From contig NZ_CP147913.1 of NCBI RefSeq assembly GCF_037414475.1, forward strand, positions 7,004,001-7,068,000: a DNA stretch of 64,000 nt, in the 5' to 3' direction. The position numbers and the translations under genes were made by a program. Shown here piece by piece: positions 50,901 through 58,771 of the stretch (the stretch's first letter is position 1; each line of letters opens with the position of its first letter). The notes beneath the pieces were generated by a model, which had not been told where the DNA came from, did no database searches, and was given only the letters and a program-made list of their open reading frames with translations. Source of the stretch: Myxococcus stipitatus (GTDB lineage Bacteria > Myxococcota > Myxococcia > Myxococcales > Myxococcaceae).

Positions 50901-53900
50901 CCGGGGAGGCTCCGTGGAGGTGCGGGGCTCGGCGCGCCCGAATCCCGCGGATGAGCTCGTCGTGGTGGCGGCCGAAGGGGTGTATCCCGATGCGCGCGGG
51001 GTGCCTCGTGTCTCGGTGCCATCGACGATGGGGACTCGCTTCGATGCGGCGGCGTACCGGCCACCGTCTTCGGTGCGGTTGTTGCCCGACATCACGGAGG
51101 ACATGGACCTCACGCAGGGGCTCGCGCTCACGGCGGCGAGCGCGCTCGTCCAGAAGCTCGGGGACTTCGAGGGGCTGCGGATGGGGACGGCCATCGTGCT
51201 CGGTCTCGAAGGCAAGACTCGGCGAGGGGTGGAGGCCATCCAACGGGTGCTCGCTGCTTCGACGCGCCGGAAGCTCCGGGAGCAGGTCCTGCGCACGCCC
51301 GAGCGTGCCGCGCTGCTCCCGTTGGCGGAGCGTCTGCACGACACGGTGATGAACTCGCTGCGTCCCTCGGGGCCGTACACGCTCCAGGGGATGATGGCCA
51401 ACGTGACACCCGGGCGCGTGGCCGGGGCGTTGGATGTGAAAGGCCCCAACTTCGTGGTGGATGCGGGAGCGGCTTCGTTGGCCGCTTCGCTGAAGGCCGC
51501 CCGAGGTGTGTTGGCATCCGGCTTCGAGTTGGCGCTGGTGGGAGGAGCACATGTCCTCCGGCCGGGTGCCGAGGTGGATGAAGCCTCGCTCTCCGAAGGG
51601 GTGATGCTGCTGGCGGTGACCACCGCCGCGACGGCCACGAAGCGAGGGTTGAAGGTGCTGTGCCGACTGCATCTGTCGGAGGCCCGAGGACCTCGCGACT
51701 CGGCCGGAGTGGAGCTGCCCGCCCACTCGGCGCGAGAGGGACTGGAGGTGTTGCGCGCCGTGCAGGCGGCCGCCGAAGGACACGCCACCACGTTGCGTTT
51801 CCATCGAGATGCCGCGAGTGGTGCTCGGCTCGAGGTTCGACTCACGCCTGGCGATTCCGTGCAACAGGGGGCATCCCGAGCAGCGGCCGGAGTTCCGGCC
51901 ATGCCGCCGCAGACCGCGCAGGGCCTTCCGTCGGAGATGGTGCCTGGCCGAGCCACCATCGCGGCACTGGCGGAGGCCGTGGGGGGCTCGAACTCCCGTC
52001 ACGAGGTCTTGCTGCCCATGGCACCGGGGCGTGTGCCCAGCGAGGAGTCGCCATCCAAGCCAGGCGCCTCGGGCCGATTCGAGACGGCGCCACGCTCCGT
52101 GGTCTCGCCCCCCAAGGACTCAGGGCCCGTACGAATGGAGGAAGGTCTTCCCGTGGTGAAGACTCCCTTGCACTCCGACGTGGACGCGCCGTCGGGTTCA
52201 TCGGACGGCTTCGACCATGCGGCTGTCATCGGCTACCACGCGCCCGTGTTGGTCGAGCAGCCCGCTCGGGTGACGCGGTCCGCGCGGCTCGCGGGGCAGC
52301 GAGTCCTCTTCATCGCGGGTGATGAAGTGCTGGCGAAGGAGTTGGATGCGCACGCCCGTCGTCTGGGGGCACTCGACCACCGGGTGGTCTTCGCGGGTGC
52401 GTCGCAGGGAGCGGGCTCGATTCACGGCATCGACCTGGCCAACGAGGAGCGCGCCGAGGCGGGACTGCAGGCCCTGGGCTTCGAGCCAGGACTCATCCTC
52501 GCGGTCCATCGACAGGAAGCCGCGTCGAGCGAGGCACGGGTCGTCGAGGACACGGCCGTGCGCCATGAAGCGCTGGAGTTGCTCTTCCTCGCGGCGCGGC
52601 GTTCCTATGACGGCCTGCTTGCTGGGAACATCGAACTCGCGAGCCTGTGCGTGGGAGGCGTGGGGCTCCGTCGGGTCCTGCATCCGGTGACGGGGTTGTT
52701 CTCCGGAATGCTCAAGTCCATCGCCCGCGAAGTCCCGGCGAGGAACGTGCGCGCCATCGCGACCACCTGGCGTCCGGTCGGTGAGGCGCTGGACCTGGCG
52801 CTCACCGAGCTCGGCTCCGAAGAGGAAGGGGGACCCTCGGTCGAGGTCTGCTTCGAGGGCGCGGCACGCTACGTCCGCCGGCTCCGTCCCACGGGGACAC
52901 CCGCCACGGGCGAGTCCCGGCTCGATGCCGACTCCGTGGTGCTGCTGACGGGCGGTGGTCGTGGCGTCACCGCGGTGCTCGCCGGAGCGCTCCTGAAGCG
53001 CTACGGCTGCACGGTGGTGCTGCTGGGCCGAAGTGACCCGGACAGCGCACCGGAGCGAGTGCTTCAGGCCACGGACGCACAGCTCACCGAGGTGGAGCGG
53101 GAGTTCTACGCCTCGGAGCTGGCCGCGAAGCCGGGCACCCGGATGCCGGAGCTGCGCGCTCGCTTCGAGCGGCACCTCGCCGCGCGAGAGCTGCGCTCCA
53201 CACTCGAGGGACTCTCACGGCTGCCCGGCCGCATGGTCTACCGCGTGGCGGATGTCACTCGAGCCCATGACGTGGCGCGGGTGATGGATGCCCTGGTGGA
53301 GGAGCACGGCCGATTGGACCTGGTGGTCCACGGCGCGGGGACGCAGACCTCCAAGAAGCTGAACCGGCGGCGCCTCGGCGAACTGCGCGCGAACCTGGAC
53401 ACGAAGCTGCGAGGGCTCCAGCAACTCCACGCGGCCTGCACGAGCCGCTTCGGCCCATCGGTCCCGTTCCATGTCCTCACGTCCGCGTTCAGCTTCATCG
53501 GGAACGACGGACAGGCGGACTACGGCGCGGCGAACGAGGCGCTGGACCGGCTCTGCGCGTGGGTGAGCGACCGCCACCCTGGGACGCACTGGTGCAGCGT
53601 GGGGTGGCTCGCGTGGGACGGCATCGGCATGACGCGAGGCTCCGAGTACCGCGTGCTCGGAGCCAGCCGGAAGCTGCGCGGCATTCGCGCCGAGGAAGGA
53701 GAGGACCTCTTCCTTCAGCTCATCGAAGGCCAGCCCCGTGAGGCCATCAACGTGCAGCTCACCGACAGCGAGCGCACGTACTACGGCCTCACCTTGCTGC
53801 CGGGCGAGCCCGAGCGTCCCTCGGGCGCGAAGACCGTGCTCAAGGACCTGGTGGTGGACGCGGCCCGCGTGCCCTGCCTCGAGGACCACCTGGTTCGTGG

Positions 53901-54666
53901 GACTCCCACGCTGCCGGGAGCATGGGCCCTGGACCTGATGCTCCGAGCCGCGCTGGGCAATGGGCGGCCCGAGCTGCGCACCGTCTCCATCGAGGACGTC
54001 CGCTTCTCGCGCTTCATCCGCGTCAAGCCCGGCGGGCGCCAGGACCTGCGCGCGGAGTGCACGCAACTGGTCGACGAGCCCGGCCTCCACAGCGTGCGGG
54101 TGAGGCTGGTTGGAGACATCGTCCATGGTTCGGGCCGGGTGCTCGAACGCGACGTCGTCCACGCGGAGGCGCGCTTCACGTTGTCGGCGCAAGTGCCTCG
54201 GGGCGCCCCGGCCCTGGACGCGGCGATTCCCTCCGGGCGCGGGCTCTTGGCGGAGGACCCGCACTGCGCACGCGGCGGTCCCATCGAGCTGCGCAAGATG
54301 TTCGACTGCCTGGAGGACATCCGCCTGGAGTCGTCGGCGCGCTTCGCGAAGCTGGGGCTCCCGCCACGAACGGAGGACGCTGGTGCCACCGTGCCCGCCC
54401 TCATCCTGGACGCGGCCCTGCGCCTGAGCGCCATGCACGTGAATGGCGTGTCGGACGCGGTGTTCGCCCCCATCCAGTTCCAGCGAGCCACCTTCGACCG
54501 GGGCCTGGTGTCGAGACCGGACGCCATGCCGCTGCGGCTCTCCTTGAAGTCCCTCAACCCCTGGCTCGACGGGGACATCCTCCACTGCGGCACCGTCGCG
54601 GCGGTCGACGACGCGGGGCGCTTGCGGATGCTCCTCGAGGGCGGCGTCGCCCGGCCCATGGCCTGA
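47977..54666 (+). CDS. Iterative PUFA/enediyne-type synthase: TE-AT-KS-CLF-KR-DH
   Basis: A 2229-residue multidomain synthase. Residues 1-~150: hot-dog thioesterase of the enediyne TE type (HFDDTMAYG; Arg34 in the REHLLF segment; GYQTVLC; PFPESF). ~205-500: acyltransferase, FLFAGQGS and GHSFGE (Ser303), YPFHH. ~525-980: ketosynthase with intact triad Cys725 (DAACASSLYA), His858 (EAHGTAT), His895 (IGHVGW). ~990-1240: chain-length-factor-like KS in which the Cys position is Ala1165 (DAGAASLAAS). ~1650-1870: ketoreductase, LTGGGRGVTA and Tyr1849 (ADYGAANEAL). ~1945-2229: double hot-dog dehydratase, His1971 (HLVRGTPTLPG) and Asp2145. No ACP is present; carriers come from the upstream gene. The GGGGGA ribosome site decides the ATG. 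It condenses malonyl units iteratively into a partly reduced chain (inferred). Confidence 0.9.
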   Translation: MGYFAVPYVIHFDDTMAYGSHHFLTNFKFQCAGREHLLFSPHFFEVPDFRRDFDRVLLLTHEGYSRNLSPANLGDRLVVFTSFEARGEVSLRFCFRTLKWDGTPVACGYQTVLCADRETGALCPFPESFRPCLDSLAGIFEPEGEPSFRDRALKGGSAVHTLFPESLKALAGQLLADPASLGTSRIVELAPPPVVKKEPAWVLPAGARVFLFAGQGSFEPELFVRLKSLQPELGEELSAVAAVARRHGFDVSALLAATDAAGVRSALEQSPRLDQLGIFLSGVLGARWLVRQGKAPDVFVGHSFGEIAALTAAGALDLSAGAEVVCLRIQALREVPDELGTLAAIALGEADTARALVESGAEQLVVAGRNHAKQTVVAGPRVELERLRAHLEGKGQGFTFVVSRYPFHHRGLQPAAKVFREALSRIATKVPERPVYSPIERRVYTGAPGELAEALAAHLLKPFDFLGTIELLARAGCTRFLDCGTAGRLSRIVQRILPDDKALEVQAISELLPADVLPVAPVAVKPEDSAIAIVSLGCLFPGGAKDPEAYWRNIRQGVSGIVDPGLAEPTLVTDFVGPTGTPDRAYTLLTGAVRDEDLVAPRGMDPVRFQRYVREQKLLAIALAQGVEGLEGLVARAPGRVQCLLGSTAEGSAEYDAALSVEAGESLLRAKGAGGAEVALLAQATREVLGVTSRSSELAPHPTLQAVVEDVVGRGVSAVLLDAACASSLYAMALGMKSLQLGEVDLVLAGGVFSPGPGNSCLFSQFNGLSATGSRPFDARADGVIFGEGAGVVGLMRLPDALAAGLQVRAIVRGTGLSSDGRSSSANVPRVEGQVAAMNTCYAESGIDPATIQYLEAHGTATPAGDATELKSIARVFGGKRQGLQLASVKALIGHVGWAAGAASVIKLCKALEHRLIPKQSHFEKAGKELSALGTDFEVCLREQPWPENGGHPRRAATNGFGFGGTNAHLVLEEYRGGSVEVRGSARPNPADELVVVAAEGVYPDARGVPRVSVPSTMGTRFDAAAYRPPSSVRLLPDITEDMDLTQGLALTAASALVQKLGDFEGLRMGTAIVLGLEGKTRRGVEAIQRVLAASTRRKLREQVLRTPERAALLPLAERLHDTVMNSLRPSGPYTLQGMMANVTPGRVAGALDVKGPNFVVDAGAASLAASLKAARGVLASGFELALVGGAHVLRPGAEVDEASLSEGVMLLAVTTAATATKRGLKVLCRLHLSEARGPRDSAGVELPAHSAREGLEVLRAVQAAAEGHATTLRFHRDAASGARLEVRLTPGDSVQQGASRAAAGVPAMPPQTAQGLPSEMVPGRATIAALAEAVGGSNSRHEVLLPMAPGRVPSEESPSKPGASGRFETAPRSVVSPPKDSGPVRMEEGLPVVKTPLHSDVDAPSGSSDGFDHAAVIGYHAPVLVEQPARVTRSARLAGQRVLFIAGDEVLAKELDAHARRLGALDHRVVFAGASQGAGSIHGIDLANEERAEAGLQALGFEPGLILAVHRQEAASSEARVVEDTAVRHEALELLFLAARRSYDGLLAGNIELASLCVGGVGLRRVLHPVTGLFSGMLKSIAREVPARNVRAIATTWRPVGEALDLALTELGSEEEGGPSVEVCFEGAARYVRRLRPTGTPATGESRLDADSVVLLTGGGRGVTAVLAGALLKRYGCTVVLLGRSDPDSAPERVLQATDAQLTEVEREFYASELAAKPGTRMPELRARFERHLAARELRSTLEGLSRLPGRMVYRVADVTRAHDVARVMDALVEEHGRLDLVVHGAGTQTSKKLNRRRLGELRANLDTKLRGLQQLHAACTSRFGPSVPFHVLTSAFSFIGNDGQADYGAANEALDRLCAWVSDRHPGTHWCSVGWLAWDGIGMTRGSEYRVLGASRKLRGIRAEEGEDLFLQLIEGQPREAINVQLTDSERTYYGLTLLPGEPERPSGAKTVLKDLVVDAARVPCLEDHLVRGTPTLPGAWALDLMLRAALGNGRPELRTVSIEDVRFSRFIRVKPGGRQDLRAECTQLVDEPGLHSVRVRLVGDIVHGSGRVLERDVVHAEARFTLSAQVPRGAPALDAAIPSGRGLLAEDPHCARGGPIELRKMFDCLEDIRLESSARFAKLGLPPRTEDAGATVPALILDAALRLSAMHVNGVSDAVFAPIQFQRATFDRGLVSRPDAMPLRLSLKSLNPWLDGDILHCGTVAAVDDAGRLRMLLEGGVARPMA

Positions 54667-54689
54667 ACCCACTGACTCGAGGGAACACA

Positions 54690-55805
54690 ATGAACTCCAC
54701 TGCATTGTCGACGGCTTCCGTGCCCATCGAGGACCCCAAGCACCTCCGGCAGGAGTTGCGCCGGGTGCTGCCTCCCGAGTCCTTCGAGCCACAAGCCCAC
54801 CGGGGCGTCATCGCGCTGGCCCTGGTGCCGCTCATTGTGGGCGGGATGTGGCTGGTGGCGTGGGGAGGGCTGCCCTGGTGGGCGTGCCTCGTCATCGCCT
54901 TTCTGTTGGGGCAGATGGTGACCTGCGTGGGGCTGGCGGCCCACGAGGCGCTGCACCACTCGGTCTTCCGAAGCCGGTTCTGGGAAGACGTCATCGGCTG
55001 GGCGGGCTTCAGTCCCTTCCTCGTGACGCCGGGCAACTGGAGGGCCTGGCACGTCCAGGCGCACCACAGCGCGGCGAACATCTTCCAGCGCGATCCGGAC
55101 ATCCTCCCGCGCCAACCCGAGCTGCGCACCCAGTGGTTCGCCCGCTTGTTCCACGCGATTTCTCCGGGCTCCGGCACCTGGCTCAGCTACGTCAGCTTCA
55201 GCTTCTTCTTCACCGGACAGGGGCAGGCCTTTCTCTGGCATCACATCAACCAACCCCACCTCCAGCACGTGCGGATGAATCGCTGGAAGGAGCGGACCCT
55301 CACGCTGCTGCTCGCGGTGGGGTGGGGAGCCCTGGGGTGGGCCATGGGGCCCCGAGGCGCGCTCTACGCGATTCTCATCCCCATGGTCGTCGCCAACATC
55401 ACGTTGATGATCTACATCGCCACCAACCACTGGCTCCTGGCCGCCTCCGAGGACAGCGACAACCCCTTCGTGAACACGGCGAGCGTGGAGACCCATCCGG
55501 TGATGAACTGGGCCCACCTCAACTTCAGCTACCATCAGGAGCACCACATCTTCCCGGCGATGAGCCCCCGCTTCGCGCCCCTGCTGCGCCGGCGTCTGCG
55601 GGAGCTCAACCCACAGGCCTCCCTCGTCTATCCCCACCTTCATGCCCTCCGGACGCTGTACTCGCGCCCGGCGCTGTACTCACCCACGGATGGGGCGACG
55701 CTGGTGGGCAGGGATGGCTCGCCATCGGTGACCATCGAGGAACTCCGCAAGCGGCTCGAGGCATCGGGGCCGGACATTCTTCGCGGGGCTCCGGAGCGCG
55801 CCTGA
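54690..55805 (+). CDS. Membrane fatty-acid desaturase (three-histidine-box)
   Basis: A 371-residue integral membrane di-iron enzyme. All three His boxes are intact: HEALHH (85-90), HVQAHH (121-126) and HQEHH (282-286), and hydrophobic segments fill 40-75 and 165-240. These enzymes use O2 and electrons from ferredoxin or cytochrome to introduce double bonds or hydroxyls into acyl chains. It starts 23 bp after the synthase stop, so it is almost surely co-transcribed and probably modifies the synthase product or a lipid carrying it. Regiochemistry cannot be predicted. A hydroxylase or acetylenase role is possible, since those share the boxes. Confidence 0.88.
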   Translation: MNSTALSTASVPIEDPKHLRQELRRVLPPESFEPQAHRGVIALALVPLIVGGMWLVAWGGLPWWACLVIAFLLGQMVTCVGLAAHEALHHSVFRSRFWEDVIGWAGFSPFLVTPGNWRAWHVQAHHSAANIFQRDPDILPRQPELRTQWFARLFHAISPGSGTWLSYVSFSFFFTGQGQAFLWHHINQPHLQHVRMNRWKERTLTLLLAVGWGALGWAMGPRGALYAILIPMVVANITLMIYIATNHWLLAASEDSDNPFVNTASVETHPVMNWAHLNFSYHQEHHIFPAMSPRFAPLLRRRLRELNPQASLVYPHLHALRTLYSRPALYSPTDGATLVGRDGSPSVTIEELRKRLEASGPDILRGAPERA

Positions 55806-55920
55806 TGTCGCGTCGGGGGCGTTGAGGAATCGAAGCGCCTTCACGGACGTGACGACTCATGCCATGCAGTGGCCGGGGGGCCGCGTGCCCCTCGTGCCCT
55901 CATTGTTGGAGTCGCTCGCC

Positions 55921-56997
55921 ATGGCCGGACTGTTCGACCCGTTGGAGCTCCGTGAAGGTGTCGTCGCGCGCAACCGCGTCTGGCTTGCGCCCCTGACGAA
56001 CATGCAGAGCCACGCCGACGGCACGCTGTCCGACGACGAGCTTCACTTCCTCTCCCGGCGCGCGGAGGGAGGCTTCGGACTGGTGGAGACGTGCGCCGCG
56101 CACGTGCAACAGGATGGCAAGGCGTGGCCCGGGGAGCTGGGCGTCCACGACGACGCGATGCTGCCGGGATTGAAGCGTCTGGCCGCGGCCATTCATCAGG
56201 ACGGAGCGCTGCTGTCCGCGCAGCTCTTCCATGGCGGGCTGCGAGCGGACCCCGCGGTCAGCGGGGCCGAGTGCTGGGGCCCGAGCGCGCATCAAGACGA
56301 GAAGAATCGCTGCCGCGCGGGGACGGAGGAGGACATCCAACGTGTCATCGAAGCGTTCGCGAACGCGGCGAGGCGATGCGCCCAGGCGGGCTTCGATGGC
56401 GTGGAGCTCCATGGCGCTCACGGCTATGTGTTGTCCCAGTTCCTGAGCACCGTCTACAACCAGCGCCAGGACCGGTGGGGCGGCTCGCTCGAGAATCGCT
56501 CGCGGCTCATCCGGGAGACGCTGGCCGCGGTGCGCCGCGCCGCGCCATCCCTGGTCCTCGCCGTACGCATCTCTCCGGAGGACTACGGTCAGGCGAAGGG
56601 CCTGGACCTCGATGAGAATCTGGAGGTCGCCCGGATGCTCGCGGACGAGGGCATGGACGTCCTCCACCTGTCGCTGTGGCGCGCGTCGCTCAACACCCTC
56701 AAGCGGCCTCAGGAACATGCCGTGACGCTGTTCCGCCGGGCGCTGCCTTCGCGGGTGAAGATGGTCGTGGCCGGCGCCATCTGGACGCGCGAGGACGCGC
56801 AGGCGCAGCTGGCGCGGGGCGCGGATGCCGTGGCCCTGGGGCGCGGCGCCATCGCCAATCATGACTGGCCTCAGCGCATCCACCGGGGTGATGCCATCCA
56901 CCTCGCGCCTGTCTCCGCGGAGGTCTTGCTCAAGGGCGGCGCGTCGCCGCGCTTCGTGGGCTACCTGCGCGGGTGGAAGAACTTCGTCGCCCCATGA
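55921..56997 (+). CDS. Old yellow enzyme family NADH:flavin oxidoreductase
   Basis: A 358-residue FMN-dependent TIM barrel. MAGLFDPLELREGVVARNR and WLAPLTNMQ start the barrel; AQLFHGG, FDGVELHGAHGYVLSQFLS and NRQDRWGGSLENR-type signature (YNQRQDRWGGS) are conserved, and the phosphate loop is VVAGAIWT...ADAVALGRGAI. Family members reduce activated alkenes (enones, dienoyl esters). It follows the desaturase by 115 bp in the same direction and may be a tailoring enzyme, though a separate promoter is possible. It is not the PfaD-type enoyl reductase of PUFA clusters. The ATG at 55921 is preferred; an upstream ATG at 55822 adds 33 residues lacking family similarity. Confidence 0.88.
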   Translation: MAGLFDPLELREGVVARNRVWLAPLTNMQSHADGTLSDDELHFLSRRAEGGFGLVETCAAHVQQDGKAWPGELGVHDDAMLPGLKRLAAAIHQDGALLSAQLFHGGLRADPAVSGAECWGPSAHQDEKNRCRAGTEEDIQRVIEAFANAARRCAQAGFDGVELHGAHGYVLSQFLSTVYNQRQDRWGGSLENRSRLIRETLAAVRRAAPSLVLAVRISPEDYGQAKGLDLDENLEVARMLADEGMDVLHLSLWRASLNTLKRPQEHAVTLFRRALPSRVKMVVAGAIWTREDAQAQLARGADAVALGRGAIANHDWPQRIHRGDAIHLAPVSAEVLLKGGASPRFVGYLRGWKNFVAP

Positions 56998-57037
56998 GTG
57001 GATGGGTCTCGAAGGCCCCAGGTCGCCAAAGTCATGC

Positions 57038-57060
57038 CCCCTGTTAAATAACTGACGGGG
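57038..57060 (+). terminator. Possible terminator after the OYE gene
   Basis: CCCC-T-GT and AC-GGGG can form a 6-bp stem with one bulged T and a 10-nt AT-rich loop, about 40 bp past the stop. The stem is weak, and an AT-rich promoter for the next gene is an alternative reading. Confidence 0.3.
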
Positions 57061-57134
57061 TCGTGCGTCTTAATGCGCGTCCGACACCTTGAGGGTGTGG
57101 GCCTTCAACTCGTTTTCTCCGTGGGACTTCCTTC

Positions 57135-57869
57135 ATGAAAAGCCGCACGCAGTGGATGCTGTGCTCGCTGTCTTTCGCTCTCGCCGCCTCGCCCGCCCTG
57201 GCGGATGACCGTGATGACTCCAACTCGGAGTATGCGGATGAGGCCGGTGCGTCGGAGGGCGGCGGTGGTGGCTTCGCGTTGGGCCTGCGCGCCGGCTTCG
57301 GCGTTCCGTTCGGAAAAATCGCGGCTTCGGATGACGGCCAGACGAGCAACAAGCTCAGCGATGCCTTCTCCGCCGCCATCCCGTTGCAGCTGGAGGCGGG
57401 CTACTTCTTCAACCCGAACATCTATGTGGGCGCGTACTTCCAATACGGCATCCTCACGCTCAAGGATGACTGCGCCGAGGGGAGTGACTGTAGCGCGAGC
57501 CAGTTGCGCTTCGGTGTCAACGCCGCCTACCACTTCCAGGCGACGCCGATGATCGACCCCTGGGTGGGCCTGGGCATCGGCTATGAGATCTCCAGCCAGT
57601 CCGCGTCGCGCACCATCGGCAGCACGACGGTCGAGGCCGACGTCTCGGTCAAGGGGCTCGAGTTCGTCTCCGGGCAGGCGGGTCTCGACTTCCGCATCAC
57701 CCCCAAGTTCTCCGTGGGCCCCTACGTGACGTACACGCTGGGTCAGTACTCGTCCATCGGGATTTCGGGCTCGAGCGGCGGGACGGATGTCGATGAGTCG
57801 TTGGACATCGAGGAGAAGGCGATGCACTCCTGGCTCTACGGCGGCGTGCGGCTGCAGATGCGCTTCTAG
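57135..57869 (+). CDS. Outer-membrane beta-barrel protein, tandem copy 1
   Basis: A 244-residue protein. The signal peptide MKSRTQWMLCSLSFALAASPALA is followed by an acidic linker (DDRDDSNSEYADE) and a beta-barrel rich in alternating strands (FALGLRAGFGVPFGK, LQLEAGYFFNPNIYVGAYFQYG, YHFQATPMIDPWVGLGIGYE). It ends in LYGGVRLQMRF with the C-terminal Phe typical of Bam-inserted barrels. It resembles the outer-membrane protein beta-barrel (OmpW/OprF-like) class; the ligand is unknown. The next gene is a same-length paralog, and the unit repeats with an 840-bp period including its terminator. Confidence 0.82.
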   Translation: MKSRTQWMLCSLSFALAASPALADDRDDSNSEYADEAGASEGGGGGFALGLRAGFGVPFGKIAASDDGQTSNKLSDAFSAAIPLQLEAGYFFNPNIYVGAYFQYGILTLKDDCAEGSDCSASQLRFGVNAAYHFQATPMIDPWVGLGIGYEISSQSASRTIGSTTVEADVSVKGLEFVSGQAGLDFRITPKFSVGPYVTYTLGQYSSIGISGSSGGTDVDESLDIEEKAMHSWLYGGVRLQMRF

Positions 57870-57879
57870 TCCCGCGCTC

Positions 57880-57914
57880 GTGACGCCGGGCCCGTGCTTC
57901 AGGCCCGGCGCCAC
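57880..57914 (+). terminator. Strong hairpin terminator of barrel copy 1
   Basis: GTG-A-CGCCGGGCC pairs with GGCCCGGCG-C-CAC: a 9-bp perfect stem extended by three more pairs across one mismatch, with a 9-nt loop, starting 10 bp past the stop. The same hairpin is repeated exactly 840 bp later. Confidence 0.75.
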
Positions 57915-57974
57915 GGGGTAGTGTGGGTGGTATCTGTCAACCCCGCCGTTCATTGTCTGCAAGGGACTCCCTTC

Positions 57975-58709
57975 ATGAAAAGCCGCGCGCCGTGGATGTT
58001 GTGCTCCCTGTCTTTCGCTCTCGCCGCGTCACCTGCCCTGGCGGATGACCGTGATGACTCCGATGCGGAGTACTCGGACGAGGGGAGCGATACCTCGGAG
58101 CGCGGCGGTGGCTTCGCGCTGGGGCTGCGCGCGGGCTTCGGCGTGCCGTTCGGGAAGATCTCCGGCGACGAAGCCCAGGAGGACAGGTCCAAGCTCGCGG
58201 ATGCCTTCTCGGGAGCGATTCCGTTCCAGGTGGAGGCGGGCTACTTCTTCAACCCGAACGTCTATCTGGGCGCCTTCTTCCAGTACGGCATCCTGACGCT
58301 CAAGCCCGACTGTCTCGAGGGTGTCAGCTGCAGCGCGAGCCAACTGCGCGTGGGCATCAACGCGGCCTATCACTTCCAGGCGACGCGTCTGCTCGAGCCC
58401 TGGGTGGGATTGGGTGTGGGTTATGAACGCTCCTCACAGACCTCGTCGCTGGAGCGCTCGGAGGACGAGGTCTCAGCGACGGTCTCCATCCAGGGCCTGG
58501 AGTTTGTCTCCGGGCAGGCGGGGCTCGACTTCCGCGTCTCCCGCCGCTTCTCCGTGGGGCCCTATGTGACATACACGCTGGCCCAGTACTCGTCCGTCAC
58601 GCTGACCAACACCCGAGGCGACGCCCAAATCGGGGAGACGGAGGACATCGACGAGAAGGCGCTGCACTCCTGGCTCTACGGCGGCGTGCGGCTGCAGATG
58701 CGCTTCTAG
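57975..58709 (+). CDS. Outer-membrane beta-barrel protein, tandem copy 2
   Basis: A 244-residue paralog of the preceding gene, collinear over its full length and identical over the last codons (EKALHSWLYGGVRLQMRF against EKAMHSWLYGGVRLQMRF). Signal peptide MKSRAPWMLCSLSFALAASPALA. The differences cluster in predicted surface loops (DCLEGVSCSASQ; SSLERSEDEVSATV; TLTNTRGDAQIGETED), the usual sign of loop diversification in an outer-membrane barrel. The start is the ATG aligned with copy 1; the upstream in-frame extension is the intergenic repeat region. Confidence 0.82.
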   Translation: MKSRAPWMLCSLSFALAASPALADDRDDSDAEYSDEGSDTSERGGGFALGLRAGFGVPFGKISGDEAQEDRSKLADAFSGAIPFQVEAGYFFNPNVYLGAFFQYGILTLKPDCLEGVSCSASQLRVGINAAYHFQATRLLEPWVGLGVGYERSSQTSSLERSEDEVSATVSIQGLEFVSGQAGLDFRVSRRFSVGPYVTYTLAQYSSVTLTNTRGDAQIGETEDIDEKALHSWLYGGVRLQMRF

Positions 58710-58719
58710 TCCCGCGCTC

Positions 58720-58754
58720 GTGACGCCGGGCCCGTGCTTCAGGCCCGGCGCCAC
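58720..58754 (+). terminator. Strong hairpin terminator of barrel copy 2
   Basis: Identical in sequence to the hairpin at 57880-57914 and also placed 10 bp after its stop codon; identity with copy 1 continues to about 58759. It may also help end the convergent hydrolase transcript. Confidence 0.75.
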
Positions 58755-58771
58755 GGGGTGCCGTGGGGCGG

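Noticed and set aside
48784..52002. A 1072-codon antisense frame in the synthase gene
   Set aside because: It is entirely opposite AT/KS/CLF domains with intact catalytic motifs; His/Arg-rich composition marks it as a shadow.
55921..56997. OYE gene as the PfaD-type enoyl reductase of the synthase
   Set aside because: Its motifs are those of the old yellow enzyme family, whereas PfaD belongs to the nitronate-monooxygenase-like family; the FabL-like domain is the better enoyl reductase candidate.
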